A stretch of 64,000 bases of DNA from Rhinopithecus roxellana (GCF_007565055.1 NC_044561.1:32257483-32321482); one strand, 5' to 3'. Shown: positions 33,411 to 45,700, counted from the first letter of the stretch. Notes: generated by a model not told the origin, from the letters alone. Program-made: numbers and translations.

Positions 33411-33700
33411 GACATATTATGAAAATATTTAAAATAATATACTTGAAAATAGTAATACATCAACAACCATTTAGCTGAGGGCATGAAATTTACCAGACAT
33501 ATATGGCAAATTATTAAAATTAGTCCAGCAACCGTAAGAAAAAGATATTATGACTATTTTACAGTTGAGCAACTATATTTCCAAGAATCTAAGAGTGACT
33601 TCTACAACCTTCAGTTTCCTTGAGCCCAACAAATATTTATCAGATTCATGTGACAGAACACAACCAAGATGATACCATTTCTTTTCTTTAAAGTCGGGGG
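33411..33700. other. Short unassigned stretch
   Basis: AT-rich sequence between an Alu and the polypurine tract. Nothing recognised. Confidence 0.4.
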
Positions 33701-33701
33701 A

Positions 33702-33726
33702 CAAAGAAAGAAAGAATGAGAGAAAG

Positions 33727-33785
<59 letters not shown>

Positions 33786-33958
33786 GAAAGAAAGAAAGAA
33801 AGGAAGAGAGAGAAAGGAAGGGGGAACGAAGGAGAAGAAGCAGAGGAAGAGGAGGAGGAGGAAGAAGAAGGAAAAGGAGAAGGAAAGGGAGGGAGGGAAG
33901 GAGGGAGGGAGGAGGAAGGAAGGAAGGGAAAGGAAAGGAAAGCAAAGGAAGAGAAGAC
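33702..33958. repeat. Polypurine tract (GAAA)n / GGA-rich, about 250 bp
   Basis: From 33717 to 33827 every base is a purine, and again from 33829 to 33941 with a single C at 33828. The first half is (AAAG)n and the second half GGA/GGAAA-rich. Long homopurine tracts with mirror symmetry can form triplex (H-DNA) structures and stall replication forks. The 97-129-codon frames through it (both strands) encode only low-complexity repeats and are not genes. Confidence 0.95.
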
Positions 33959-34062
33959 TCAAGTAATAAACCTATAAATAACTCTTTTTTTTTTTTTTTT
34001 TTTTTTTGAGAGAGAATCTTGCTCTGCCATCCAGGCTGGAGTGGAGTGGTACAATCTTGGCT
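33926..34062 (+). repeat. Inverted-duplication arm 1 (flank + Alu 3' end)
   Basis: Covers the end of the polypurine tract, single-copy 'actcaagtaataaacctata', the T-run and the first 55 or so bases of the antisense Alu. Its reverse complement reappears at 34501-34627, including the non-Alu part, so this is a true local duplication and not just a second Alu. Confidence 0.9.
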
Positions 34063-34292
34063 CACTGCAACCTCCACCTTCCTGGTTCAAGCAATTCCCT
34101 TTCCTCAGCCTCCTGAGTAGCTGGGATTGCAGGCACATGCCACCACGCCTGGCTAGTTTTTGTATTTTATTTAGTTTCGCCATTTTTACCAGGCTGGTCT
34201 TGAACTCCTGACTTCAGGCAGTTCACCTGCCTTGGCCTCCCAAAGTGTTGGGATTACAGGCATGAACCACCACACCCGGCCAATAACTCTTT
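33977..34292 (-). mobile_element. AluS, full length, antisense, with TSDs
   Basis: Tail is a T-run at about 33985-34007; body to 34281 ('gaaccaccacacccggcc'). Target duplications aataactcttt occur at 33977-33987 and 34282-34292. 'ctcctgacttcaggcag' is AluS type. Its 3' end has been copied in inverted orientation to 34501-34574. Confidence 0.92.
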
Positions 34293-34500
34293 ACAAGGTA
34301 GAGCTATCAAGCATGGAAAGAGTGATCAACTGTTGGGCAAGATTGGTTTGGAGATTTACTTTAGCTGACATTTGAACAATGATGATTGAGAATTTACCAA
34401 CTGAATTGTGATTAACTTTTACCAAGTAACTAAAAATGATAACTTTTGTTTCTCCATTCCCAACATTTCTTAGCATCCCAACTGTGATGCTAAGATTGTA

Positions 34501-34627
34501 AGCCAAGATTGCACCACTCCACTTCAGCCTGGATGGCAGAGCAAGACTCTCTCAAAAAAAAAAAAAAAAAAAAAGTTATTTATAGGTTTATTACTTGAGT
34601 CTTCTCTTTGCTTCCCTTTCCTTTCCC
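34501..34627 (-). repeat. Inverted-duplication arm 2
   Basis: Reads agccaagattgcaccactcc, then Alu 3' end, a 21-A run, then 'gttatttataggtttattac' and 'cttgagtcttctctttg', ending 'cctttccct' at 34627. It is the reverse complement of arm 1 with few substitutions and small indels in the pyrimidine part. It starts abruptly at 34501, preceded by 'gctaagattgta', a short homology to 'gccaagattg'. Spacer between arms is 438 bp. Confidence 0.9.
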
Positions 34628-37282
34628 TAATTCTTAGATGTCTTGAGAATTGGGTCGCACTGGAAGGGTAGGGCCACTGGAGACAGCAGGAGAGGCCTCA
34701 GTGATGGTCTTCTCACAGACCTCTACATGAGTGGCCTTTGCTCCAGTGACATCCCTCAGGCACAAATGCCTTGGGGGCTCTGTTCTGGCTCCAAAGCTTT
34801 GCCTTTTCCTGTTCTACTATGAATTCTCCCCCAAAATCATGATGAGCTTACCAGCCTTGGAGTCATTTCCTTACTGCACTATAATTGTCATTTAATGTAA
34901 TTCCTTCATCTCCTTTTAAAGGATTTTAATATTGAAGGATTATTTTCTGTTTGTTTTCCAGCCAAGACTTCTTTCCATTGCTTTCAGCTTTATTGTCTCT
35001 AGAAAGTCCTTAACATTCTATGACAAAACAGTGGAGGAAATGAGGCAAGAATCTGAGAATATACCACTGGAAATTAGCCCAAAGTTAATGCCTACACCAT
35101 TTCTCTTGATTGGATATCTGATTTTATAGCTTCATCCAGGGCACATGTGATGAAGTGAGTTGTGACTGATTGCAATGGAGTTAGGAACCTAGTTCTTCCT
35201 CCAAAAAAGAATGGGGAAAGCTGTCTGTGGGAGTTGGAGTGCAATGGAGGCAATTGCATTTCTCAGACACTCAGGGGCTCTCATAAGGGTTCCTGAAGAG
35301 CATCCCTGTTCCTCCTCTGACTATTCATGCATGTGCATGGCTGGTCATGGATGGCAAAGGGGAATTGGAGGAGAGGAAGCAGCTGAGCAAGGGCAGAGAA
35401 GAAGTTGTAGCCGTGCAGTACGCTTTGCTACCAAATATAATGAAAATATTCTGGATTTTACTATGATCTCATAGGACACAGTTAACCCACGATTTTGGGG
35501 GTAACCTGTGAATTTTATTGAAAATCATTACGTTATTTAACCAGTGACCAATGTTGAATCTTTTGCTTCTTGACTCTGAAATAAATGTGGGGAACTCAAG
35601 GCCCTTATATACACAAACAAGTTGAAGAAGAGCCTATTTTCCTTAATGCATTAGAGGTCAATTTTAGTGTCATAGGCTAGGGTCCCATGAAGCATGGCAG
35701 CTGCCATTGGGTGGGGTGGCGGCGGGGGGGAAGCCACTTTCAGGTATATTTTTATTTCACTAAGGGAGACTGATTTCTTACTAGAGATCACTTACAATTT
35801 TTTAGAAATTGATTTTCTTTCATAACAACTACTGTAATTAGAAAATCCAGAATATCTGTTATATCTCTCTTGCTGTGGGTATAGTTTGCACTTTTTATCC
35901 TCATTTTGTTTTCAAAAGAGACAGAGATCAGTAGGCCACCATCTTTAATAAAACAACTTCACATAGTTACCATAGGTTATTAAGTCATTCATCAGCATGA
36001 GTCTTTATCCTAGTATGGAATCATCATTGTAACACTCATATGAAATCATTACTTTGAACACCAGACAAGGGCATTAATTTATTTCTTTGACTCTCCACCC
36101 TAGCTGTCAGCATTTTCATCTTAAAGTGACGAAATCATAGTTAGGAAACCATGCAATCCCAGAAAAAGCAGGCAGTCTTTCACACTTCCTCATCCCCCAG
36201 CCACACAAATGCTTTCCTGCAGAGATGAAACAAAAATGTAAAATCGATAAATGGAAAAATGGCAATCATCCCAAGACTGAAGCAACCTTGCTTTAACCTA
36301 GGTCGTGCTTGAGAAATTTAGCCATGAAAGGTTGGCAAGAAGAATCTTTCCTGAATTGCTCCCTGGGTAGGAACATTCAAGTCTGTTCAGAACAAGTTTC
36401 AGGAAAAAAAGTCATGTTTTTCTAACATTTTCAAAGAATTAAGTTGGTGAAAGGCGCTAGATTTGAAGTTCTTAAAAGTAATTATCTCTCCCTAGAGTAC
36501 ACATGTTGTTCCAAGGATGGTAAAAACTGAACTCTTGTAGTCTTAAATTTCTATCCATTAAAGAAAGGTTTTCTCTCTTTGAGTTGCAGTGGTCTGGATA
36601 CCACTCACTCTATGCCTTCTGTTGAGACTACAAATTATAGCTTAAAGACAGCCTAGCAAAAGATTTTTAAAAGTCACAAGGAAAAACAAATGGTCAGAAA
36701 CTGCCAGATTTGCATTGACTTTATTCTTCTTTATTCCCTTCTCACTCTGATGTGCTGTTCTCTGCCTCTGCTCCATGCCCACTCCCATTGGATTGTCCCT
36801 GATTTTCTCATCCAGGAACTCTCATAGCAACTAAATGTGATATAAAGGAACTTCCAGGCACTGCATTACAACCCTAAGTTGTTCACATATATTGCATGGT
36901 AAAAAGAAAATAGAAATAAATTGTGTACAAAGTCATCTTTAGTTCCTATGTCTCTTGGACTCTAAATTGTTTGACCTCTTCTCATGTCACTGCCTGTTGT
37001 TTTTATGGCAATTTACTATAAAGTCATCACATATGTCCTCTAGAAAGAAATTTGATAATTCTAATTTAATTGCACTAAATAATATCATTTAAATTTGAAA
37101 TGGGTCATTATGTGTGATGAGTAATCCATTGTTGGTGCTATTGCAATGTGGTCAAGTTTATAATTTCATCAGGATGCTAATTTTCAAATATAATAGTTAC
37201 ATTAACATTTTAATCTTGCTATGATGGATTAATAGTTGGAGGACAATTGTTTCAATGCTCCAAACAAAACAAAACAAACCAA
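34628..37282. other. Unassigned single-copy-like DNA
   Basis: 2.65 kb with no confident repeat. The interval 35707-35731 is G-rich (potential G-quadruplex). Frames at 34932-35129 and 35211-35474 (65 and 87 codons) resemble no family. Confidence 0.4.
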
Positions 37283-37620
37283 CCAGTGTCAAGTTTCTTT
37301 TTCTTTCTTTTTTTTTTGGGACGGAGTTTCATTCTGTCACCCAGGCTGAAGTGCAGTAGCGTGATCTCGGCTCACTGCAACCTTTGGCTCCAGGTTCAAA
37401 CAATTCTCCTGCCTTAGCCTCCAGAGTAGCTGAGATGACAGGTGCCTGCCACCACACCTGGATAATTTTTGCGTTTTTAGTGGAGACGGGGTTTCACCAT
37501 GTTGGCTGGGCTGGTCTCGAACTCCAACTCCTGACCTCGAGCGATCTGCCCACCTTGGGTTCCTAAAGTGCTAGGATTACATGCATAACCCACCACTCCT
37601 GGCCCCAGTGACAATTTTCT
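37283..37620 (-). mobile_element. AluS, full length, antisense, with TSDs
   Basis: T-rich tail from about 37297, body to 37604 ('cccaccactcctggcc'). Target duplications are ccagtgtcaagtttct (37283-37298) and ccagtgacaattttct (37605-37620), differing at two positions. Contains a short tandem 'ctccaactcctgacc' expansion in the left arm. Confidence 0.9.
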
Positions 37621-37722
37621 AATTGACATTCTTTTAGACATAAAGTCTTTCTCTAAATTTTAGGAATATACTAAGATTTTCTTCTCAAAATAATTAACTC
37701 ATGAATAAAAAAAAAGTGGTCT

Positions 37723-38458
37723 ATGGGTGATATCGTTTGGCTATGTCCCCACTGAAATCTCATCTTGAATTGTAATCCTCATAACACCCACATGTGGGAA
37801 GAATCCAGTGGGAGGTAACTGAATCATAGGGGATGTTTTTCCCGTGTTTGTTCTTGTGATAGTGAGTTCTCACGAGATCTGATGGTTTTATAAGTGTATT
37901 AGTCTGTTCTCACACTGCTAATAAAGACATACCTGAGACTGGGTAATTTATGAAGGAAAGAGGCTTAACAGACTCACAGTTCAGCACGGCTGGGGAGGCC
38001 TCACAATCATGGCAGAAGGCAAAGGAGAAGCAATGGCACGTCTTACACAGTGGCAGGCAAGAAAGCACGTGCAGGGAAACTCCTCTTTGTAAAACCATCA
38101 GATCTTGTGAGACTTATTCACTATGTCGAGAACAGGACAGGAAAGACCAGGCCCCACAATTCAATTACCTCCCACCGGGTCCCTCCCATGACACATGGGG
38201 GTTATGGGAGCTAAAATTCAAGATGAGATTTTGGTGGGGACACAGCCAAACCACATCATAGAAGCATCCAGCATTTCTCCTCCTGGCACTCATTCTATCT
38301 CCTGCAACCCTGTAAAGAGGTGCCTTCTGCCATGATTGTGTTTCCTGAGGCACCCCCAGCCATGCAGAAATGTGAGTCAATTAAACCTCTTTTCTTTATA
38401 AATTATCCAGTCTTGGGTATTTCTTCATAGCAGGGTGAGAACAGACTAATACAATGGG
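37723..38458 (+). mobile_element. MST-type MaLR LTR, sense, split by a second MaLR LTR
   Basis: Outer LTR 37728-38453 begins TGATATCGTTTGGCTATG and ends ACAGACTAATACA, with perfect 5-bp target copies atggg (37723-37727 and 38454-38458). The halves are 37728-37894 and 38259-38453. The 3' half has 'ttctgccatgattgtgtttc', 'gtcaattaaacctcttttct' and 'gtgagaacagactaatac'. The two halves join correctly in consensus order once the inner LTR is removed. Confidence 0.9.
37895..38258 (-). mobile_element. THE1/MST-type MaLR LTR, antisense, nested
   Basis: Begins TGTATTAGTCTG and ends CCAAACCACATCA (364 bp), inserted into the outer MST at 'gttttataag'. Flanks tataag and tagaag are near-identical target copies. 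Landmarks are 'taataaagacatacctgaga', 'tcacaatcatggcagaaggc' and 'cagatcttgtgagacttatt'. The frames of 103 (37950-38261) and 62 codons lie wholly in this LTR. Confidence 0.9.
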
Positions 38459-39901
38459 TATATTAATATTTCTTGAAATTTCTTTTGTAAAAAATGATCA
38501 CTAGTGATACCTTAAAATAGAGTTCTCAAAGCTTATTAAATTTTAATTGAGGAGAGGTTGGACTTCATGTATTTTATTATGCATTTTAAACATCCAAGGT
38601 TCAGAATAGCATGAAAATTCCCAGAGTTAGAACAAAAAATGCAAAAGATTATTGACTAATTCTGAGGACCATAAACCAAAGAAGGAAAGCTTATTTAGTG
38701 AATTTTCACACATCACTAATTATATCCCATTTATGCAAAAGATTACTGACTGAACTTTGATGCTTAAATAAGGATCTATCAAAATTTAAATCAGTAGAAT
38801 GGCTGTCATGGGTTTTAACCTATAGGGCTGTTTAGTAGTAGGAAGAACTCTTGTGGCTTTATTCTGAGATAGGGCCCTCTTCGAAAGAAGCTCAGCACCA
38901 CGGGAACTCATTTGAAACAGCTGCAAGCCCTCTGCTTTTTCATCTGTTGCCTTAAACTTCTTGTATTTTGACTAGCATGTCAAATTCATGGCTTCTGCTG
39001 TCTTCCTAGACAAATCTTTCATGACAAAGGAAAAACATTGCTGTAGTATCTCAGATCTCTCTCACTGAGCTTCAAAGGGCAAACAGTTAGAAGCCATATG
39101 GCAAAGTATGCTTTCTGTCAGATCTCTTGTTGGTCATTTCCCCTTCTAACTTTCAATGAGTGTAATCCAAGGTTGTGCTCAACAATCTTGTGTGAGCCAC
39201 AACAATTTCAGTGTGAGCCACGCTGAATTCCTGGCGATGTGATCAAATCAAAACCCTACCTCTTGTGTCTGAAAAAAGCAACATAGTGCTACTAAGGCTC
39301 TATTATAATTCTGTGTTCATAATCAAATTGTTATTGAAAGGCTCTTTTCTCTAAATAATAATTTTAAAACACGTGTCTGAAGTTAGTAAGCGGGGTATAT
39401 TATATGATTCCAAAATTATGGCACATTTTTTATTTTTTAAGGGAGTTCTGTATATGTGATATGAGACTTCCCACTAAAGCCAACAAGCAGAAAATGTTTG
39501 AGGAACGGGGCATAGTTTTCCTGTGTTTTCTTCAACATTTTCTAGTTGCATGCCTTAGAAATTTCAACTTTGAAAATCTGTTTTGCAAGACATATTCTTA
39601 CAAGTAACAATTATTTAAAGGTACTTACTGATTATATATGCTTAAGGGTATGGCAAATTTAAAATAATATTTGTAGATTCTGAGTAAAACTTAGAATAAA
39701 TGTGTAGCATTATCTGAAAGACTGGTTTATTTACTTAATCAATTTCTTTTTTTTTTTTTTTTTTTTGCCTTTTAAATATCTAATGCAAAGAAGCCAATTA
39801 TTCAAAATGGCATTTTAAATATACATAGTGTATAACAGGTATAATATATAAGAAAGAAAAATATTCACTTGGTAGGATTATCAGAAATTTGAATTAATTT
39901 C
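38459..39901. other. Unassigned single-copy-like DNA
   Basis: 1.4 kb without a confident repeat. Includes a T-run at 39747-39767. Nothing coding recognised. Confidence 0.4.
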
Positions 39902-40209
39902 AAAAATGCTGGCAAGGTGCAGTGGCTCATGCCTGTAATCCCAGCACTTTGGGAGGCCGAGGTGGACGGATCACAGAGTTGGGAGATCGAGACCATCCTG
40001 GCTAACATGGTGAAACCCCGTCTCTACCAAAAATACAGAAAATTAGCCTGGCATGGTGGTGCGTGTCTATAGTTCCAGCTACTCAGGAGGCAGGAGAATG
40101 GCGTGAACCCAGGAGGTGGAGATTGCAGTGACCCAAGGTCGCACCACTCCACTCCAGCCTTGGGCGACAGAGCGAGACTCCGTCTCAAAAAAAAAAAAAA
40201 AAAATTGCT
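39902..40209 (+). mobile_element. AluY/Sc-like, sense, with TSDs
   Basis: Body 39911-40186, A-tail to about 40204. 'accatcctggctaacatggt' and 'gagaatggcgtgaacccagg' point to Y/Sc. An internal deletion removes 'ctgagg' in the right arm ('caggaggcaggag'). Target copies aaaaatgct (39902-39910) and aaaattgct (40201-40209) differ at one base. Confidence 0.88.
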
Positions 40210-42059
40210 TTGTAACCATCAAGTTTTCTACTATTACAGATTTTAGTAACTTATGTGATTTTTTTTCTTTCTTATTACAGTATTATACTATTGTAAAAAA
40301 AAAATGATTTGTCTGCATAAGAAACTTTCTAAACTTCTCAAGGGGTTCCTGAAATTTCTCAAACTCTATCCTTGAAATTTCCTCAGGAAAACACTTAATT
40401 CAAATGTAAACAAGGCAAAGGATGGCTTGTATTTTTAAAGGTTGTAAAAGCAGTAGAAATCACTCTCTTCCTCTGAAAACTGAAGGAAATGGCACCAAAA
40501 TCTACATACAGAGTGCGGACTGATCCAGTTAGATGCTGGAAAGCTCCAGAAGCAAACCGATTACTTCTGCCCCTTAGATAATCTGGAACGATATGTCTTT
40601 TGCACCTATGCCATAGTTTGATGTAGGCAATGTTTGCCACTTGAAACCCATATCTCTCCTTTCTTTCCACTCTTATGTCTAGTCCCCACCTTGCCCCAAA
40701 ACAACGAAGTGCTGGAGCCAACCTTATTGTCAATCAGGGAACAATGAGTCTAATAAATCCTTTGAGATCGTTTATCCTTCCAGAAGCAGTGTGTTATCCA
40801 GTATAAGTACAAATCTTCTATTTAAAAACTTTGAGACAAGATATGTTTCAAATTCTAAATTGTAGAATTTTAAATTTAGAAAAATTATGTGGTACAAATG
40901 CCTTCACCTTATAATCAAATACATAATCAGATTAACTAATTAATACCTCTGCAGTGAAATGGTACTAATTAAGATAAAGTAGATAAGACTACTTGCTGTA
41001 TTAGTTCAGATTTTGCCACCAGAAGAATTAGGAAACAAACAGACAATTTTAGTGTCTTGGATTTTGGAATGATAAATAAATGATTTAGAACTATGAAAAT
41101 ATCTCCACGGATATTAAACCCATTGAATGTATTTGTGGGGTTGGATTATGAGACAGTGAAATGTGGATTGAAATATAGATAGGTACCTCCCGCCTTCTAA
41201 TGCTCTTCAAAACACACTTAGGTTCCTTACTTTATCTATAGACAAGTGGATGATGATGGGCATTTAGCTCATTATGTCAAGGAAATCAACTATCCTGCTT
41301 CCTGGGGCTTCCTTTCAAAAATTACTAAAGCATGCAAATACTCCACTGCACTGCCAAAGTACATACATACTCTTACACAGACTTATACGTATGGATGATA
41401 AATACTAATAAATCTGTTTTGCAAGATATATTCTGACAAATGACAATAAGAAAATTTCAACTTTGTCGAAGCTTTTGAATTGTAGTCATATGTAAGAGTA
41501 GAAAGGCTTGCCTTGCTTTTTATTTAAATTCTTCTTTAAAAATACACTAGTTTAGGAGAGAAATGATTTTAAAAAATTATTTTATTGGAATAGAGAATGT
41601 TTGGTATTTTTTGAGAGAAATCGATATTGGCTTTTGATGTTACCACAGTCAGAAATATATTGAGATCAATCTGAAAGAGCCAAATCCATGACAGCTTTAA
41701 AGAATGAAGATGATTTGAAGTCATAAAATGTGGTTTTGGGGTAAATAAGTAACAACAAAAGACATTTTAAAAAAAATACAGAGTGGTTGGAAAATATTTA
41801 TGTGCATTTAACTACTTTGTAATGAGCATGAGACATAGTTAAACAGAAACTACTCCTTATTTCAACTTTAAAAATTTAGGAAAAAGTCCAATTTTACCAT
41901 TCATGCTTGTAGTTCCACATTTCAAGTGACACAAATATCCCATGGGACAGGCTTGTTTTAACATATTAACTTTATTGATTTCAGCTTAGGAATAAAAGCC
42001 CTTGCAATCTTCATGAAAAATTAATGACTCCCCTAGGAGAAATGTTGCAGACAACACTG
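40210..42059. other. Unassigned single-copy-like DNA
   Basis: No confident repeat. Contains the 112-codon antisense frame at 40395-40733, listed separately. The rest is AT-rich. Confidence 0.4.
40395..40733 (-). other. 112-codon antisense open frame, unidentified
   Basis: The frame lies in sequence that is not a recognised repeat, with several CpG sites (40516, 40558, 40589, 40705). The translation is basic (for example YIKLWHRCKRHIVPDYLRGR) and hits no family I know. No polyadenylation site, splice site set or promoter can be argued. It could be an old unnamed repeat, a decayed retrocopy or chance. Confidence 0.15.
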
Positions 42060-42760
42060 GAACTGGCATTTTTATCTAGTAGGCAGGCTTAAGACACCTC
42101 CGCCCAGGGTGGGGTCAAAGGTTATTTCAGTTTCTCCAAGGTGCTTTGGATGAGAAGGGAGCTTATCTTGAGTGGGAAAGGAACTGAGCTGCCTGGACTT
42201 GATCCTGGCCACAGGATAATGCTGGGAGTGGAGGAATGGGTACTCTCGTTGTAACACTTTGTGGTGTTGGTCAATGTACCCCAGTCAAGCCCTTGGAAAA
42301 ACAATCCAAAAGTTTTCAAGAGAGGAAGCTAGAAATGTCATTGAGAAGTTCATGGTTTTTTGTAATGGGTTGATGTTCAGGGTGCTGATGCAAGGGAGGT
42401 ACTGGTATTGAGAAGGGATCCTCACCTCTTAGGGCTAAAGCAGTGCCAGCAGGGACTGGAAACTCATTGGGAAGCATTCTAGTGGAAGAATGTGACAGGT
42501 CTACATCAGAGGTCACTACAAGCACAAAACAAGTTTCAAGTCAAAGTCCAGCCAATGTCATTGAGAGAAGGGGGAATGCTGCAGCTATAGAATCGAGTAA
42601 ACACAAAGAGAAGTGGGGAGACCAGCCGCCACTGGAGTGAAAGAGCGGGAAAGATTGCCAAAGAGAACATCTATGCTCTCAGTCAGGTGTGGCCAGGGAC
42701 ACAAGGGGCACATAAAACTGGCCAGAAGCCACTCACATGTCCTTCTGAGGTCTTTTCCGG
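42060..42760. other. GC-richer unassigned block
   Basis: Composition is clearly less AT-rich than on either side ('cacctccgcccagggtgggg', 'ggtactggtattgagaaggg', 'gaccagccgccactggagtg'). Several 60-69-codon frames occur on both strands with no known domain. It may be an old LTR, a decayed retrocopy or unique sequence. Ends at a 19-T run (42763-42783). Confidence 0.3.
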
Positions 42761-42783
42761 TTCTGTTTTTTTTTTTTTTTTTT

Positions 42784-45700
42784 GGTCATTTCTAAGCAAA
42801 TTTTGAGAAGGATATAGCAAAATTGAGTTTCCTACTGTCCAGAATGAAAGATTTTTATGCCTATGTTCTTTTGTAATGTGATTACTGATTTTTCCCTTCT
42901 GTGCTTTGTTTTTATGGGTCAAGAAGCATAGAGTGGAAGGAAACATGGCTCTCCAAACTTCTATCAGTTCCTACAGCTCTTCCTCTGGGATAGGCATATC
43001 AGATGGGCAAACCCAGAACAATGCAGTATCCTAACAATAGTTCTGCCAATTCAGAGAGCTAGGCTGCCCTCGGGTAAGAGTCTAAAAATGGGTATAGGGC
43101 ACTGATTTCAGATATGCTTGTTAATAGAAGAAACTGAGTGGCTCAGAAACAGATCCTGGAAATGTGCATAATTTATTTTAACTGAACGTCCTGTTAGAAG
43201 TACATCTTATGTGCCTTAGGAAATCCTATCATGTTTAGGAAGCCAGCTGTATGATCAAAGACTCAAACAAGGGTGAGTTGATACAGATAATGTGAGTAAT
43301 GCTTGTTAGTTGGACAATTTGAATTAAACTTATCTGTCTCCAACCTCCAACCTCCCAACCAGATAAAAATATAATATAAAGAAATTTTCTCCTGAAAAGT
43401 TAACTTTATTGGTGCTTATTTTTATACTAGTTATTTCTGCTTATTTTTTTGACCAAAGTGGTATATCATGAAACCAAATTCTTCCTCTCTCACAGAGCAG
43501 TTTTCAATCTATCAAAAGCAGCATTAAGTGATGCTCTCCCCACAAAGTCACCAGATCAGTGTCCCTGCTATCCAAAATCAGCTTCAAGACCAACTTCCAA
43601 ATCCTCTTTTAACCAAAGGGTTACTTTGAAGTCCCTCTAAAATAGACATTATTTGTTAGCTAGAAATACCCTCATAATATCTACTAATGCCTCTATAACT
43701 AAGAATTTTGTAGTCACACTACTGAGAAAGAAAATTTATAGTTGTTCTTTCCATTGAGCTCCAAAATATACTTATTACTCAAAAGCAGTTGCCAGCTCTC
43801 TCCAATCATCTTCCCATGCCGTTGGAAAGTTGATAATACTCAAAAGTTCATGCTGGATAGGCTGGTTAGCATTGGAACTTTTGTGTTTTCTTTCTGATGT
43901 CTGTAATTAATCCTCCATTTCTTAAATTTCAGGATTATTTTAGAATTACAATCATTTTTTATACATGAGTGTTCAAAAAGTGATTTTAGTTCTTAAATTG
44001 TATGTTAAATCAACCAGACAATTTGGCCAGATAACTAAAAATCACAACGCTGAAAAATTCTTCTGATTTTATGTCATACATCACAGCATTTTCCTTTTAT
44101 GTTTGTGCTTTAAAAATTTTTTTTTCAAGTTGAAATGCCTAAACTTTACAAAGTTTTGAAGTTTGGCACATGTTGGATGAATACTCAGAAACTTGGAGAA
44201 GGTCACCTTAAGAATCCAAGATTTAAAAACTAATTGCAACATCTCAATGAATTAGTGATGTTTCCTTGCCTTCAGCTGCAGAAAAGTTATTATCTAGGTG
44301 TCCTTTCTTATGAGATTCCTGCCAATTCTAATTCCTGCTCTAAGTATGAGTTAATACTAAAACTATTAAGGAGAAATCTTTAATCATGAGCAGCCCTATA
44401 ATTTATTAAAACTCTTTTAGACAATAATTCTAATACTGCTTTAAGGGACCTATAGCTTGAAGTTCACTGTTTTTCCATGTTTTGTTTGTGTAAGTCCCTG
44501 CAGAATCCTACAGGTTGAATTTAGAATGTTTCTTTATTGATCATTCCAGCTAGCATACTTAATGGAAATGGAAAGAGATATTTGCTAGACACAAGATGGC
44601 AGCAACATACCACCAAAATTTTATGATTTGCTCATAGAAACTAGAGTTGTGTAATTCAAATCAGAGACTTTTTATGGTAATTTTTATCCTTTTGGGAAGG
44701 TGGAGACATAGACACCTTTGAGAATCTGATTAAAAGGCCTCTGTTCACTCCAACCACCATGTATATAAATTTCTGATGAAGTCTTTTCATTGACTTACAA
44801 AGTTTAGTCCTGTGAAGACTAACTTATATTTTTCTTTTGAAAATAAATCCACAAAGGGAACAGATGATACAAACAGTTCAGTAATCCAAGTATCAAGGGA
44901 AGGACAGACTCAGAAGTTGAGGCTTTTGATGGCATTTCATCTTCTGCCTTTCCGGGGAAGAATGATAAATTACAAACCTTTAAACGATGTATTGTGTATT
45001 CCTGGAACTTTCCACTCTAAGAAAGAGACACATCAATAGGTTAATGATTATTTATTAGTAGGAGGTCCTTTTCTGTTTAATTTTTAATGTTCTGATTAAA
45101 AGCTGTATTTTACCAAAAGTTTGAAAGTTTTCTTCTTTTAATTATCTGACTTCAAAAAACCACAACCAACTTTTCTTACCTCTTAAAAGTTGTGTATTTT
45201 TTAAAAACTGTAAGCTTCTTTTTGTATTGTTCTTATTATTGTTTTAAAACGTAGAGTATAATATAGCCTGTATAACTGAGTATCAACTAGCATTTCAGTA
45301 ATTCGATGTATACATATATCCTAAATTTGAAATATATATATAGATATATATAAAAAATAAAATAAAATTTAAACAGAGTGACATATGGTTGCAATTAAAG
45401 TTTTGTTGTTTGGCTTAACAAACCTTAGTGGAAATCCTGAGGAATGAGTCCTAACTCTGGCACAAGTACAGCTTAAGTAACCAGCTTCCATGATCAGTAC
45501 AAGCACAGTTGGAAGAAAATAAACAGGGGGAGGGGCACAGCTGATTATCATTGTAGAATTCTGATTCAGAGTTACAACTTTCAAATTTGATAAGAAAGTA
45601 CTGGCAATTTCCCAGAAGCCAGCAGCTATCCTGGTTTTACAGAACACAAGGTGGCACAATTGCTCTTTTTAAATCACTGATCTTTAAATAACTTAAAATT

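Noticed and set aside
33573..34077. Open frames of 97-129 codons on both strands rich in Phe/Leu/Ser or Lys/Arg/Glu
   Set aside because: They are translations of the polypurine/polypyrimidine microsatellite, with no non-repetitive protein content.
33117..34281. Pair of Alus in opposite orientation as the main inverted repeat
   Set aside because: Opposite-orientation Alus about 600 bp apart are common. The notable inverted repeat is the one that includes non-Alu flank (33926-34062 / 34501-34627).
37950..38261. 103-codon frame
   Set aside because: Contained in the nested antisense MaLR LTR, which is non-coding.
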